DNA of 64,000 nt from JBMOGA01 sp049318625 (GCA_049318625.1 JBMOGA010000002.1:1-64000); one strand, 5' to 3'. Counted from the stretch's first letter, positions 44,751 to 56,916 are shown. Notes: generated by a model from the letters alone, not told the origin. Translations and numbers: made by a program.

Positions 44751-44780
44751 TTGCGTCGGGCAGCCACTTCACGTTATGTT
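44751..44780 (+). promoter_or_regulatory. Predicted promoter of the rimP-nusA-infB operon
   Basis: TTGCGT (44751-44756), 18-base spacer, TATGTT (44775-44780), in an AT-richer part of the 274-base trmB-rimP gap. Transcription would begin near 44787, 22 bases before an intrinsic terminator. Confidence 0.5.
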
Positions 44781-44808
44781 GATGTTGCTCATGATCATCT
44801 CAACTCTG

Positions 44809-44844
44809 AGAGTGGGTCCCTCGCGGATCCGCTCTTTTTGTTTT
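44809..44844 (+). terminator. Intrinsic terminator in the rimP leader
   Basis: AGAGTGGGTCC (44809-44819), loop CTCGC, GGATCCGCTCT (44825-44835): 11 continuous pairs (two G-T), followed by TTTTGTTTT. It lies 39 bases before the rimP ATG, so it either ends upstream transcription from trmB or attenuates the rimP-nusA-infB operon. Confidence 0.82.
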
Positions 44845-44883
44845 GGTGGATCCCAGCAGGCGATCAATTGGCTCGGTTCGCGA

Positions 44884-45471
44884 ATGGACAACGGCGGCTC
44901 GCGCTCGTCGGACGTGCGTTTTGTGTCTGAAACGGGGCTGGCGGCCCGGCTCGCAGCTCTTGTCGAGCCCGCGCTCGTCGACCTGGGCTATCGGCTCGTG
45001 CGCGTTGCCGTGACAGGCCAGGATGGCCAGACCGTGCAGATCATGGCCGAGCGTCCGGATGGCGCGATGGTCATCGAGGATTGCGAGACGATCTCACGCA
45101 ACCTCTCGCCGCTTCTCGATGCCAACGATATCGTGCCGGGCGCCTATCGGCTCGAGGTTTCCTCGCCGGGGATCGACCGGCCCCTGGTGCGACCATCCGA
45201 TTTCGAGGTATGGGCTGGGCACGAGGCGCGCATCGAGTTGCGCGAGGCGGTCGGCGGTCGCAAGCGGTTTCGCGGTGTGCTCGAAGGTTTCGAGGACGGC
45301 GAGGTTCGTATTCTCTGCGATCTGGGAGAGCAGGGCCATCAGGTTCTGGGTCTTCCGGTCGGGCTCGTCGGGGAAGCAAAACTGGTATTGACGGATGAAC
45401 TGATCCGCGAGGCGCTGCGGCAATCCAAGCGCGGCGCAGCGGCCGGTGAGCCGGACGAGCAGGCGTCCTAG
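44884..45471 (+). CDS. rimP: RimP, ribosome maturation factor
   Basis: 195 residues from the ATG at 44884. The RimP N-domain (V-E-P-A-L-V-D-L-G-Y-R-L-V-R-V and S-R-N-L-S-P-L-L-D) and the signature Y-R-L-E-V-S-S-P-G-I-D-R-P-L (about 80-93) are followed by an Sm-like C-terminal domain. It assists 30S assembly. First gene of rimP-nusA-ylxR-infB. Confidence 0.94.
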   Translation: MDNGGSRSSDVRFVSETGLAARLAALVEPALVDLGYRLVRVAVTGQDGQTVQIMAERPDGAMVIEDCETISRNLSPLLDANDIVPGAYRLEVSSPGIDRPLVRPSDFEVWAGHEARIELREAVGGRKRFRGVLEGFEDGEVRILCDLGEQGHQVLGLPVGLVGEAKLVLTDELIREALRQSKRGAAAGEPDEQAS

Positions 45472-45492
45472 AGAAGGTTCGGAGGTTCTGGA

Positions 45493-47139
45493 ATGGCAAT
45501 GGCAGGCGTCAGCGCGAACCGTTTGGAGCTTCTGCAGATCGCAGACGCCGTGGCGCGCGAGAAGTCGATCGATCGCCGGATCGTCATCCAGGCGATGGAA
45601 GACGCCATCCAGAAGGCTGCGAAATCTCGCTACGGCGCCGAGAACGATATTCGCTGCGAGATCGATCCGCGCACGGGCGAGACGCGGCTGTCCCGCGTCA
45701 TGGCCGTCGTTGAGAACGTCGAGAACGACTCGACCGAACTCACCGTCGAGGATGCCCGCCGCCGAAAACCCGATGCCGCCGTCGGAGACTTCCTGGCCGA
45801 GCCGCTGCCGCCCCTCGATTTCGGGCGCGTCGCCGCGCAGAACGCCAAACAGGTCATTGTCCAGAAGGTCCGCGAGGCCGAGCGCGAGCGCCAGTACAAC
45901 GAATACAAGGATCGCCTCGGCGAGATCGTCAACGGAACGGTGAAGCGGGTCGAGTACGGCAACGTCATCGTCGACCTCGGCCGCGCCGAGGCCATCGTGC
46001 GCCGCGACGAGATGATCCCGCGCGAGAACGTGCGCTTCGGCGACCGTATCCGCGCCTTTGTCTACGACGTCCGCCGCGAGCAGCGCGGCCCGCAGATCTT
46101 CCTGTCGCGCGCCAAGCCGGAGTTCATGGCCAAGCTGTTCGCCATGGAGGTCCCCGAGATCTACGACGGCGTCGTCGAGATCAAGTCGGTCGCCCGCGAT
46201 CCCGGCAGCCGCGCCAAGATCGCCGTCGTCTCGAAAGACAGCTCCATCGACCCGGTCGGCGCCTGCGTCGGTATGCGCGGCCAGCGCGTGCAGGCCGTCG
46301 TCGCCGAATTGCAGGGCGAGAAGGTCGACATCATCCAGTGGTCGCCGGACGCGGCCTCGTTCCTGGTCAACGCGTTGGCGCCCGCCGAGGTCTCCAAGGT
46401 CGTGCTCGACGAGGATTCCAACCGCATCGAGGTCGTCGTACCCGAAAGCCAGCTCTCGCTCGCCATCGGCCGGCGCGGTCAGAACGTGCGCCTCGCCTCG
46501 CAGCTCACCGGCTGGGATATCGACATCCTGACCGAGCAGGAGGAGAGCGAACGGCGCCAGAAGGAGTTCGCCGAGCGTTCGCAGCTGCTCATGGAGACCC
46601 TCGACGTCGACGAAGTGATCGCCCAGTTGCTGGTCACCGAGGGCTTCGCCTCGGTCGAGGAGGTCGCCTACGTCGACCTCGCCGAGATCGCCAGCATCGA
46701 GGGGTTCGATGCCGACACCGCCACGGAGATCCAGACCCGCGCCCGCGAGTACATCGAGCGTCAGGAGCAGGAGCGCGACGCCAAGCGCCGCGAACTCGGC
46801 GTGTCCGACGACCTGACCCGCGTCGCCGGCGTCACCACGACGATGCTGGTCGCGTTCGGCGAAAAGGGCATCAAGACGCTAGAGGATCTGGCCGATTGCG
46901 CGACCGACGACCTCGTCGGCTGGACGGAGCGCAAGAAGGACAAGGACTCCGAGGCGGTCCGCCACAAGGGCGTTCTCGACGGCATCGAGATCGATCGGCA
47001 GGACGCCGAGGGGATGATCATGTCGGCGCGGGTGCTGCTCGGCTGGATTACGCCGGAGGACCTCGCCGGTCCCGAGGCGACGGACGAGGAGCCGTCCGAA
47101 GAGGCCAGCGCCGCCGAAGACGCCCAAACCCAATCCTGA
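45493..47139 (+). CDS. nusA: NusA, transcription termination/antitermination factor
   Basis: 548 residues. N-terminal RNA-polymerase-binding domain (1-130), S1 (about 135-200), KH1 with G-M-R-G-Q-R-V-Q-A-V (about 259-268), KH2 with I-G-R-R-G-Q-N-V-R-L-A-S (about 320-331), and two acidic C-terminal helix-hairpin repeats (about 365-510). The tail is Glu/Ala-rich. It modulates pausing and hairpin termination, and an intrinsic terminator sits in its own operon leader. Confidence 0.96.
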   Translation: MAMAGVSANRLELLQIADAVAREKSIDRRIVIQAMEDAIQKAAKSRYGAENDIRCEIDPRTGETRLSRVMAVVENVENDSTELTVEDARRRKPDAAVGDFLAEPLPPLDFGRVAAQNAKQVIVQKVREAERERQYNEYKDRLGEIVNGTVKRVEYGNVIVDLGRAEAIVRRDEMIPRENVRFGDRIRAFVYDVRREQRGPQIFLSRAKPEFMAKLFAMEVPEIYDGVVEIKSVARDPGSRAKIAVVSKDSSIDPVGACVGMRGQRVQAVVAELQGEKVDIIQWSPDAASFLVNALAPAEVSKVVLDEDSNRIEVVVPESQLSLAIGRRGQNVRLASQLTGWDIDILTEQEESERRQKEFAERSQLLMETLDVDEVIAQLLVTEGFASVEEVAYVDLAEIASIEGFDADTATEIQTRAREYIERQEQERDAKRRELGVSDDLTRVAGVTTTMLVAFGEKGIKTLEDLADCATDDLVGWTERKKDKDSEAVRHKGVLDGIEIDRQDAEGMIMSARVLLGWITPEDLAGPEATDEEPSEEASAAEDAQTQS

Positions 47140-47167
47140 CGGCCATGACGGAGGCGAGCACCAGCGC

Positions 47168-47877
47168 ATGGGACCAGCGACCCGAGCCGACGATCAGCCG
47201 GACGAGCGGGCGGACACGCCCGAGCGGACCTGTATCGTCACGCGCCGGGTCGCGAGCCCGGACGAGCTGATTCGCTTCGTCGTCGGCCCCGACGGCACGA
47301 TCGTCCCCGATGTCGCCGGCCGCTTGCCGGGCCGCGGCGTCTGGGTGACGTGCGAGAAGGCCGTCGTCGCCAAGGCCGTCCAATCGAAGGCGTTCACGCG
47401 CAGCTTCCGCCGTGCCGTCACGGTGGCCGAGGATCTGCCGGAGCAGGTCGACCGGTTGCTCGAACGCCGGGTGATCGACGCGCTGTCGCTGGCCAACAAG
47501 GCCGGGCTTGTCACCGCGGGCTTCACGCGGGCCGAGGCGGCCATCGTGTCCGGCGAGGCGGCCATGCTCGTACAGGCGCGCGATGCGGCCGCCGATGGCA
47601 CCGGCAAGCTCGAGCGACTATATCGAGCGGTATCGAGAGAAGCCGGCACACCACCGGTCGTTGTTCGTTCGCTGGATGTCATGCAAATGAGCTTGGCTAT
47701 TGGCCGGTCCAATGTGGTACATGCTGCATTGAACAGCGGTGGCACAGCCGAGCGTTTCGCCAGAGAGGCGCGGCGGCTCGAGCGCTTGCGCAATTTGCCA
47801 ACGGACGTGATGGGAAGCGGATCTCCGGAAGCCGAAGGGCCGACGGAGCAAGCACAGGTAGGGCCGACAGGTAACGA

Positions 47878-47881
<4 letters not shown>
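47168..47881 (+). CDS. YlxR-family RNA-binding protein (DUF448 plus L7Ae-like domain)
   Basis: 237 residues. The YlxR domain (about 18-95) carries E-R-T-C-I-V-T-R and P-G-R-G-V-W-V-T-C. A second part (about 100-170, R-R-V-I-D-A-L-S-L-A-N-K-A-G-L-V-T-A-G-F) resembles the ribosomal L7Ae fold. The C-terminal 60 residues are poorly conserved, and codon use in 47620-47760 is less GC-rich. It overlaps the infB start by four bases. Function thought to be RNA-related or regulatory. Confidence 0.88.
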
Positions 47882-50904
<3,023 letters not shown>

Positions 50905-50933
50905 CGTCGGACGTTGCGGTTTCCGGGACTTTG

Positions 50934-50966
50934 AACGCGCGCCTCTCGGGGCGCGCGTTTTCGTTT
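50934..50966 (+). terminator. Intrinsic terminator after infB
   Basis: AACGCGCGCC (50934-50943), short loop, GGCGCGCGTT (50950-50959), then TTCGTTT. It begins 30 bases after the infB stop and closes the operon. Confidence 0.85.
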
Positions 50967-51046
50967 CGAGCCGCCGGAAGCCCCCTTGCGCCGGCTCGCA
51001 GACGCCTTAGACTTTAAAAAAAGACCTTTTGAAACCGGGGGAAACG

Positions 51047-51676
51047 ATGACCAAAGAGACGGCGAGACTGACGCCGGCCGAGATCGCATTCTGGCGTGAA
51101 GCGCCGACGTCCATCATCAGCGACAATCTCTCCCGCATGCCGGGTCCAGTCGGCCTGCGCCCCTTCCATCGCAAGGGCAAGCTGGTCGGCCGGGCGCTGA
51201 CGGTGCGCACGCGCGCCGGCGACAACATGGCCATCCATCAGGCGCTGGAACTCATCACGCCGGGCGACGTCATCGTGGTCGACGGCGGCGGCGACGAAAG
51301 CCGCGCGCTGGTCGGTGAGATCATGAAAACCATCGCCGAGACGCGCGGCGCCGCCGGCTTCGTCATCGATGGCGCGATCCGCGATGCCGGTGCCTTCGCG
51401 GAGTCCGATTGGCCCTGCTACGCGCGGGCCGCCAATCATCGCGGGCCCTACAAGAACGGCCCGGGCGAGATCAACGTTCCGGTCTCGATCGGTGGGTGCG
51501 TGATCGCACCCGGCGACATCATCGTCGGCGACGAGGACGGTATCGTATCGTTCTCGCCTGCGATCGTCGCCACGCTCGTCCCGGCCGTCGAGGCCCAGAT
51601 CGCCCGCGAAGCCGACATTCTCAAGTCGATCCACGACGGCACCTATCGTGGCGCCTACGCGGCAAAGCCGGCTTGA
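51047..51676 (+). CDS. RraA-family protein (HMG aldolase/oxaloacetate decarboxylase-like)
   Basis: 209 residues from the ATG at 51047 (GGGGGAAACG upstream). Family motifs: A-L-T-V-R-T-R-A-G-D-N (about 46-56), P-G-D-V-I-V-V-D-G-G-G (about 76-86), and G-F-V-I-D-G-A-I-R-D-A (about 104-114), where the Arg-Asp pair binds pyruvate and metal in 4-hydroxy-4-methyl-2-oxoglutarate aldolases. E. coli RraA instead inhibits RNase E. The following cupin and Bug receptor favour a catabolic aldolase or decarboxylase. Confidence 0.82.
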   Translation: MTKETARLTPAEIAFWREAPTSIISDNLSRMPGPVGLRPFHRKGKLVGRALTVRTRAGDNMAIHQALELITPGDVIVVDGGGDESRALVGEIMKTIAETRGAAGFVIDGAIRDAGAFAESDWPCYARAANHRGPYKNGPGEINVPVSIGGCVIAPGDIIVGDEDGIVSFSPAIVATLVPAVEAQIAREADILKSIHDGTYRGAYAAKPA

Positions 51677-51713
51677 TCACAATGACCCCAGCAACGAACC
51701 GGAGAGCGAGCCC

Positions 51714-52100
51714 ATGACTGAAGCTCCCAAGACGCAAGCCAAGGAATTCCACAATCTCGACAATCCGGCCGACGGCCTGTTCCGCGAACTCGGCCCCGGC
51801 GTCACGACGCGCATCTTCGCCGGCGAGCACGCGATGCTGTCGGTCGTGACCATCGCGCCGAACGCCGCCGGCACGCTGCATCACCACCCTGAAGAGCAGT
51901 GGGGCGTGCTGCTGGAAGGCTCGGCCGTGCGCATTCAGGGCGGCGAGGAGATTCCGGTGAAGAAGGGCGATTTCTGGCGCACCCCCGGCAATGTTCCGCA
52001 CACCATGCGGGCGGGGCCCGAGGGCGCCCGCGTACTCGATGTCTTTAGTCCTCCGCGTCCGGAGTACAAGAAGCCGGGCTCCGGATTCGCGAGCTCGTAG
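51714..52100 (+). CDS. Cupin-domain protein
   Basis: 128 residues from the ATG at 51714 (GGAGAGCGAGCCC upstream). The cupin motif 1 is T-L-H-H-H-P-E-E-Q-W-G-V-L-L-E-G (about 48-63) and motif 2 G-D-F-W-R-T-P-G-N-V-P-H-T (about 85-97), giving the His/His/Glu/His metal set. These small cupins include isomerases and dioxygenases of organic-acid pathways. It follows the RraA-like gene by 37 bases, probably in the same operon. Confidence 0.85.
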   Translation: MTEAPKTQAKEFHNLDNPADGLFRELGPGVTTRIFAGEHAMLSVVTIAPNAAGTLHHHPEEQWGVLLEGSAVRIQGGEEIPVKKGDFWRTPGNVPHTMRAGPEGARVLDVFSPPRPEYKKPGSGFASS

Positions 52101-52147
52101 ACCGGCACAAAGCCGGAACCTAAAAAAACAAACAGGGAGAAAACACC

Positions 52148-53116
52148 ATGATCCGCCAGACCAGACGTGCGTTCCTGGCCTCCACCGCCGCTTTCGCAGC
52201 AGCCCCTGCGCTCGCCCAGCAGCAAGGCGTCACGACCCTCGTCGTACCGTTCCCGCCGGGCGGTTCGACGGATGCCCTGGCGCGGCTGCTCCAGCCCGGT
52301 CTGCAGAGCCGGCTCGGCGGCACCATCGTCATCGAGAACCGGGCCGGAGCCGCAGGCGCCATCGGCGCGGCGCAGGTGGCCAAGAGCCCCGCCGACGGCA
52401 CCTCGCTGCTGGTGACGTTCGACTCCCACGCCGTCATCCCGGCGATCCTCGACAAGCCGCCCGTCGACGTCGAGAAGGAACTCGTGCCGGTGTTCCTCGT
52501 CGGCACGGCGCCCTACGTCATCGCGGCCAATGCCGGCCGTCCGTTCAACACGTTCGCGGACGTCGTGGCGGCGTCGAAAGACAAGCCCGGCTCGGTGAAG
52601 TACGCCTCGGTCGGCATCGGCACCATCGGCCATCTCGCGATGACGGTGCTCGCCAAGCGGTCGGGGGTCGAGATCACCCACGTCGCCTACCGCGGCGGCG
52701 GTCCGGCCATGAACGACGTCGTCGGCGGCCACGTCGACCTGATCTGCGGCTCGGCCGCGCTCATCACGCCGCAGCTCGGCGGCGGCGCCGTGCGCCCCAT
52801 CATGCAGATGGGCCGCAGCCGCCTCGATCTGCTGGGCCAGACGCAGACGGCCATCGAGGCCGGCTTCGCGGGCTTCGAGGCGCTGGCCTGGTGGGGCGTA
52901 TTCGCGCCGAAGGACACGCCGCCCGCCACCGTCGCCCGTGTCGCCGACGCGCTGAAGGCGACCATCTCCGAGACGACCATCTCGGCACGCCTCAAGGAGA
53001 CCCAGCAGATGACGCTTGTGCTCGGCGGCCCGGACGAGTTGCGGACCTTCTTCGCGGCACAGGTTGAGGGTTGGGGCAAAGTCGTCCGCGAAAACGGCAT
53101 CAAGGCACAGTCGTAA
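52148..53116 (+). CDS. Bug-family tripartite tricarboxylate receptor (TctC-like)
   Basis: 322 residues. A signal peptide with an early arginine pair (R-R-A-F-L-A-S-T-A-A-F-A, cleavage after A-L-A) precedes the Bug fold: V-V-P-F-P-P-G-G-S-T-D-A-L-A-R (about 34-48), E-N-R-A-G-A-A-G-A-I-G and Y-R-G-G-G-P-A-M-N-D. Bug proteins capture carboxylates in the periplasm for TctAB. No TctAB is nearby, as is common for orphan Bug receptors. It is 47 bases after the cupin gene. Confidence 0.9.
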   Translation: MIRQTRRAFLASTAAFAAAPALAQQQGVTTLVVPFPPGGSTDALARLLQPGLQSRLGGTIVIENRAGAAGAIGAAQVAKSPADGTSLLVTFDSHAVIPAILDKPPVDVEKELVPVFLVGTAPYVIAANAGRPFNTFADVVAASKDKPGSVKYASVGIGTIGHLAMTVLAKRSGVEITHVAYRGGGPAMNDVVGGHVDLICGSAALITPQLGGGAVRPIMQMGRSRLDLLGQTQTAIEAGFAGFEALAWWGVFAPKDTPPATVARVADALKATISETTISARLKETQQMTLVLGGPDELRTFFAAQVEGWGKVVRENGIKAQS

Positions 53117-53169
53117 GCCGCGGCGGAGCGCCTCGAGCGGCGCTCCTCCCGTCTCATGCAGCCGCCCCG

Positions 53170-53916
53170 CTACAGCACCTGCTCGAGGAAGGCGCGCGTG
53201 CGCTCGTGCTGCGGGTTGGCCAGCAGCGCGCTCGGCGGGCCGTGCTCGACCACCAGTCCGCCGTCCGTGAAGTAGATGTGGTCGGCGACCTCGCGCGCGA
53301 AGCCCATCTCGTGGGTGACCAGAATGCAGGTCATGCCTTCTGCCGCCAGCTCGCGCACGGTCAGCAAAACCTCTTTCTTGGTCTCCGGATCGAGCGCCGC
53401 CGTGACTTCGTCGAACAGCATGACGTTCGGGTTCATCGCCAGCGAGCGGGCTATCGCGACCCGCTGCTGCTGGCCGCCCGAAAGCTCTCCCGGATAGGCC
53501 GCCTCCTTGTCGGCGAGCCGCACCTTCGCGAGCAGTTTGCGGGCGCGCACCTCGACCTCGGCCTTGTCCTGCTTCAGCACCGTGATCGGCGCCATCATCA
53601 CGTTCTGCAGCGCCGTTTTGTGCGGGAACAGATTGTATTGCTGGAACACGATACCGACCTTGCGCCGAAGCGCCAGCAGGTTGAGCGCCGGATCGTTCAC
53701 CTCGATGCCGTCGACCACGATGGATCCCGATGTCACCGGCACCAGCGCGTTGATGCAACGCAGGATCGTCGACTTGCCCGATCCAGAGGGCCCGATGATG
53801 CAGATGCAGGCGCCCCGCGGCACCTCGAACGAGATGTCGCGCAGCACCTCGGTCTCGCCGAACCGCTTGTTGACGTTCTTGAGGGTGACGATCGGTGCCC
53901 CGGTTTGGTGCCGCAT
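53170..53916 (-). CDS. Amino acid ABC transporter ATP-binding protein (GlnQ-like)
   Basis: 248 residues. Walker A G-P-S-G-S-G-K-S-T (42-50), Q-loop F-Q-Q-Y-N-L-F-P-H, signature L-S-G-G-Q-Q-Q-R (about 144-151), Walker B V-M-L-F-D-E-V-T-A-A-L-D, and the H-loop V-T-H-E-M-G-F-A-R-E typical of polar amino acid importers. Last gene of the receptor-permease-permease-ATPase operon. Confidence 0.93.
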   Translation of the reverse strand: MRHQTGAPIVTLKNVNKRFGETEVLRDISFEVPRGACICIIGPSGSGKSTILRCINALVPVTSGSIVVDGIEVNDPALNLLALRRKVGIVFQQYNLFPHKTALQNVMMAPITVLKQDKAEVEVRARKLLAKVRLADKEAAYPGELSGGQQQRVAIARSLAMNPNVMLFDEVTAALDPETKKEVLLTVRELAAEGMTCILVTHEMGFAREVADHIYFTDGGLVVEHGPPSALLANPQHERTRAFLEQVL

Positions 53917-53923
53917 GCCGCAG

Positions 53924-54808
53924 TCAGCCTTTCACGATGAATCGACGCTCGAGGCTCTGGGTCCAGCGGGCGATCGGATAGCAATAGAGGAAGAAGCAGA
54001 CCAGCGCGAAGCCGTACAGCGGCGCCAGCAGGGCGGGACGCGAACCCTCGGCCGCCAGCACGTCGTTGGTCAGCGTGATCATCTCGCTCACGCCGACGAC
54101 GGAGGCGTTCACCGTCGACATCGTGATCAGCGAGTACAGATTCATCCACGGCGGCAGCATGCGCTTCACGCATTGCGGCAGGATGATTTCGGTCAGGGTC
54201 TGACGCCGCGTGAAGCCGAGCGATTCCGCCGACTCCCACTGGCTCGTCGGCACCGACTGGATGGCGCCGCGCACGATCTCCGAGACATTGGCCATGACCG
54301 GCAGCGCAAAGCCGAGAATGGCCTTCGTGTAGTCCGGCAACGGAATGATGTAGCCGAAGATGCGGATCTGGAACGGCAGCAGGAACATGCACAGGAACAA
54401 CAGCACCAGCCACGGCGAGTTCCGGAAAAATTGCGTCACGCCCCAGGCGAGCCGGCGCACGGGCACGAGCTTCGAGGTCTGCAGGATGCCGAGCGGCACG
54501 CCGACAGCCGTACCGATCACCATCGCCGCCGCGGAGATCAGGAGATTGTAGAGGAAGCCTTTGAGCAACAGCGGCCACCACGTGGCGATGACCTCGAAGG
54601 CGCTGCGCGGGGCGCCGGGCGTTGTTGCCGCCGTCGCGGCTGTGGCGATCAGCGTGACCGCCGCGACGCAGGCGATCAGCTTGAGGTCGATGGTGAGGCG
54701 CGGCGCCGTGTGCGGCACGATCATCCACCCGGCAAGCCCTGCTGCCGATCCGGCCGGTGTCGTTGGCCGCGGCGGCATGACGGCGAACGCGGCGTGCTTG
54801 GTGCCCAT
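53924..54808 (-). CDS. Amino acid ABC transporter permease (HisM/GlnP type)
   Basis: 294 residues. About six membrane segments; the EAA loop is E-S-A-E-S-L-G-F-T-R-R-Q-T-L-T-E-I-I-L-P (about 193-212), which docks on the ATPase. T-Q-F-F-R-N-S-P-W is the usual polar-amino-acid permease segment. The first about 40 residues are an extra proline/alanine-rich N-terminus. Its start lies four bases after the partner permease stop. Confidence 0.9.
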   Translation of the reverse strand: MGTKHAAFAVMPPRPTTPAGSAAGLAGWMIVPHTAPRLTIDLKLIACVAAVTLIATAATAATTPGAPRSAFEVIATWWPLLLKGFLYNLLISAAAMVIGTAVGVPLGILQTSKLVPVRRLAWGVTQFFRNSPWLVLLFLCMFLLPFQIRIFGYIIPLPDYTKAILGFALPVMANVSEIVRGAIQSVPTSQWESAESLGFTRRQTLTEIILPQCVKRMLPPWMNLYSLITMSTVNASVVGVSEMITLTNDVLAAEGSRPALLAPLYGFALVCFFLYCYPIARWTQSLERRFIVKG

Positions 54809-54812
54809 CGGG

Positions 54813-55571
54813 TCAGCCCTCCTGCTGTCCGATGCCCGGGACCCGCAGCGCGCGTTCGAGGCGCGTCATCCCCCAGGCGAACAGCGTGGCGATCGCCACG
54901 TAAAAGACGAGCACGGTCAGCATCATCTCGGTGACGTTGGTCGAATCCGCCCAGATCTGCTTGGCCGAGTACATCATCTCGGGCACCGCGATGGCATAGG
55001 CGAGGTTGGTCGTCTTGATGAGATTCACGAGGTTGTTGGACAGCGACGGCAGGCAGGTCCGCAGGGCCAGCGGCAGCACCACGTCGCGATAGGTCTGCCA
55101 GCGCGAAAACCCGAGCGATTCCGCGGCCTCGACGGTCGACCGGGAGACCGCCTCGATCCCCGACCGGAAGATCTCGATGTTGAACGCGCCGGCGAACAGC
55201 GACAGCGAGATGATCGCCCATTGCACGTTGGTGAGCAGCGGCGCCATCGCCCCCGTCGTCGGATCGAATGTCCGCGGCAAGAGGTAACCGAGGCCGAAAT
55301 AGAAGAAGTAGATCTGCACCAGCGGCGGCGTGTTGCGGAACAGGCTGATGAAACCGTTCACGGCGAGCTGAAGGAGCCGGTACCGCGAGCCTTGAAGCCA
55401 GGCGCCGAGGATCCCGATGGCGATGCTGAGCACGATGGTGACGACCGCCAGCTCCAACGTCAGCCAGATGCCCTTGAGCATCCGCGCCTGATCGAAGCTG
55501 TCGTACATGTAGGTGAGATTGATGCCCGTGGCCTCGTAGAGCCACCGGAACCAATCGGCCACGGCGATCAT
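54813..55571 (-). CDS. Amino acid ABC transporter permease (HisQ/GltJ type)
   Basis: 252 residues from the ATG at 55571. Five to six membrane helices, S-L-F-R-N-T-P-P-L-V-Q-I-Y-F-F (about 89-103), and the EAA loop E-A-A-E-S-L-G-F-S-R-W-Q-T-Y-R-D-V-V-L-P (about 154-173). It pairs with the next permease. The 143-base gap before it holds stem-loops that probably protect the receptor mRNA. Confidence 0.9.
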   Translation of the reverse strand: MIAVADWFRWLYEATGINLTYMYDSFDQARMLKGIWLTLELAVVTIVLSIAIGILGAWLQGSRYRLLQLAVNGFISLFRNTPPLVQIYFFYFGLGYLLPRTFDPTTGAMAPLLTNVQWAIISLSLFAGAFNIEIFRSGIEAVSRSTVEAAESLGFSRWQTYRDVVLPLALRTCLPSLSNNLVNLIKTTNLAYAIAVPEMMYSAKQIWADSTNVTEMMLTVLVFYVAIATLFAWGMTRLERALRVPGIGQQEG

Positions 55572-55643
55572 CGGTCGTCCTTGCGCTGGGGGGCGCCGGG
55601 CCGCGCGGGTCCGGCACCGGGATGCGGGAGGGGCCCGAACGCG

Positions 55644-55665
55644 GCCGGGCCCGTGAAGGCCCGGC
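55644..55665 (-). other. Intercistronic stem-loop in the ABC operon
   Basis: GCCGGGCC (55644-55651), loop of six, GGCCCGGC (55658-55665): a perfect 8-bp stem between receptor and permease genes. There is no U-tract. Such structures often stabilise the highly expressed receptor message over the permeases. Confidence 0.5.
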
Positions 55666-55714
55666 AACGATCATGCTCCGTGACCGGGCCTCGAGGAGCC
55701 GGCCTGTCGGTGTC

Positions 55715-56524
55715 CTACGAGCCCTTCGCCTTTTCGTGCATCCGCTTGGCGTAGTCCGTCGGCGGAATGTTCCACTTCTTCTCGAGCGCCACGATCGTGC
55801 CCGACTTGAACCAGTCGCTGTGGACGCTTTCCATGAAGGCCTTGAACTTGTCCTCGCCCATCTTCACGGCCATGGCCCACGGCGTCTCCATCTGACCCTT
55901 CAGGGGCATATGGAAGCCACCCTTCCACTCGTCCTCGGTCAGCTTCCCGACGATGAACGTCTCGTCGTAGACATAGCCGACGCAGTCGCCGTTCTTGAGC
56001 GACAGCAGCGGCTTCTCGGAGCCGTCGAACGAGATGAACTCGGTGCCGTACTTCTGGGCGAGGTCCTTGTTGTACCAGGCGCCCGTGGTCCCGCAGACCT
56101 TCTTGCCCTTGAGATCCTCCCAGGTCTTCACCGGGGCGCTCTTGGCGAGCAGCACGTTGACCGCGTCCGAATAGTAGAGCGGCTCGATGACCTGCACGAT
56201 CTTGCGGCGCTCCGGCTTGTCCGACATGGTCGCGATCATCAGGTCGATCTTGCCCTGATTGAGGAACTCCATGCGGTTGGCGGAGACCACCGGCACCAGC
56301 TCCAGCTTGACGCCGAGCCGCTTGGCGACATCGGCAGCGAGGTCGGGCTCGAGGCCGACGATCGCGCCCGAGGGGTCGCGGAAGCCGAATGGCTTGTAGT
56401 CCGCCTTCACGCCGACCACCAGGGTCCCACGCTTCTTGACGTCGTCGAGAACGTCGGCGGCGGCGATGCCGGCGGAGCCGACCAGTGCTGCCAATGCAAG
56501 GACAGCCGACTTCCAAGCCTTCAT
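55715..56524 (-). CDS. ABC transporter periplasmic amino-acid-binding protein
   Basis: 269 residues from the ATG at 56524, with AGGAGAG seven bases upstream. Signal peptide 1-23 (L-A-A-L-V-G-S-A-G-I-A-A-A). The family-3 binding fold is shown by R-G-T-L-V-V-G-V-K-A-D-Y-K-P-F-G-F (about 32-48), G-L-E-P-D-L-A-A-D-V-A and the hinge region. The ligand is probably a polar amino acid. First gene of the four-gene importer operon. Confidence 0.92.
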   Translation of the reverse strand: MKAWKSAVLALAALVGSAGIAAADVLDDVKKRGTLVVGVKADYKPFGFRDPSGAIVGLEPDLAADVAKRLGVKLELVPVVSANRMEFLNQGKIDLMIATMSDKPERRKIVQVIEPLYYSDAVNVLLAKSAPVKTWEDLKGKKVCGTTGAWYNKDLAQKYGTEFISFDGSEKPLLSLKNGDCVGYVYDETFIVGKLTEDEWKGGFHMPLKGQMETPWAMAVKMGEDKFKAFMESVHSDWFKSGTIVALEKKWNIPPTDYAKRMHEKAKGS

Positions 56525-56872
56525 TTTTTGTCTCTCCTCATCCGATGGGATGCGTTGTCCGCGGGCCGGCCTGCCGGCCCGCAGGGCGCCAGCATACCCG
56601 GTTGTGGCGCCGAGGAAAGTTTCATCATTCGAGCAACTTGCCTGTTTGGCGGGCGGTGCCCGCCGCCGCTCCGGGCCGATCGGCACCGAGGCCGACCCGC
56701 ACCGGGAGATTGCGCGTATTTGTGAGTCGTTAATTCTTCAGAGAGACTAATTGTGGCTAAATGGATTCGGCCCGGCGGCAATTCTTGTCATATTTGACGG
56801 CGGGGGCTGGCGCGAACTTACACAAAACTGTCACAATTCGCACTGGTTTCTCTCGTAGTTGTTTTCGAAATG

Positions 56873-56885
56873 CGGTTTCAAACCG
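56873..56885. promoter_or_regulatory. 13-bp palindrome upstream of higA
   Basis: CGGTTT-C-AAACCG, a perfect palindrome centred 45 bases before the higA ATG. HigA antitoxins usually bind a palindrome in their own promoter; the assignment is inferred. Confidence 0.45.
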
Positions 56886-56902
56886 TTAAAGAAACGTGTC
56901 GA

Positions 56903-56916
56903 GCCAATGGATTGGC
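56903..56916. promoter_or_regulatory. 14-bp palindrome overlapping the higA translation start region
   Basis: GCCAAT-GG-ATTGGC, perfect 6-base arms, ending seven bases before the higA ATG where a ribosome site would be. No good Shine-Dalgarno is visible, so protein or RNA structure here could control translation. Confidence 0.4.
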
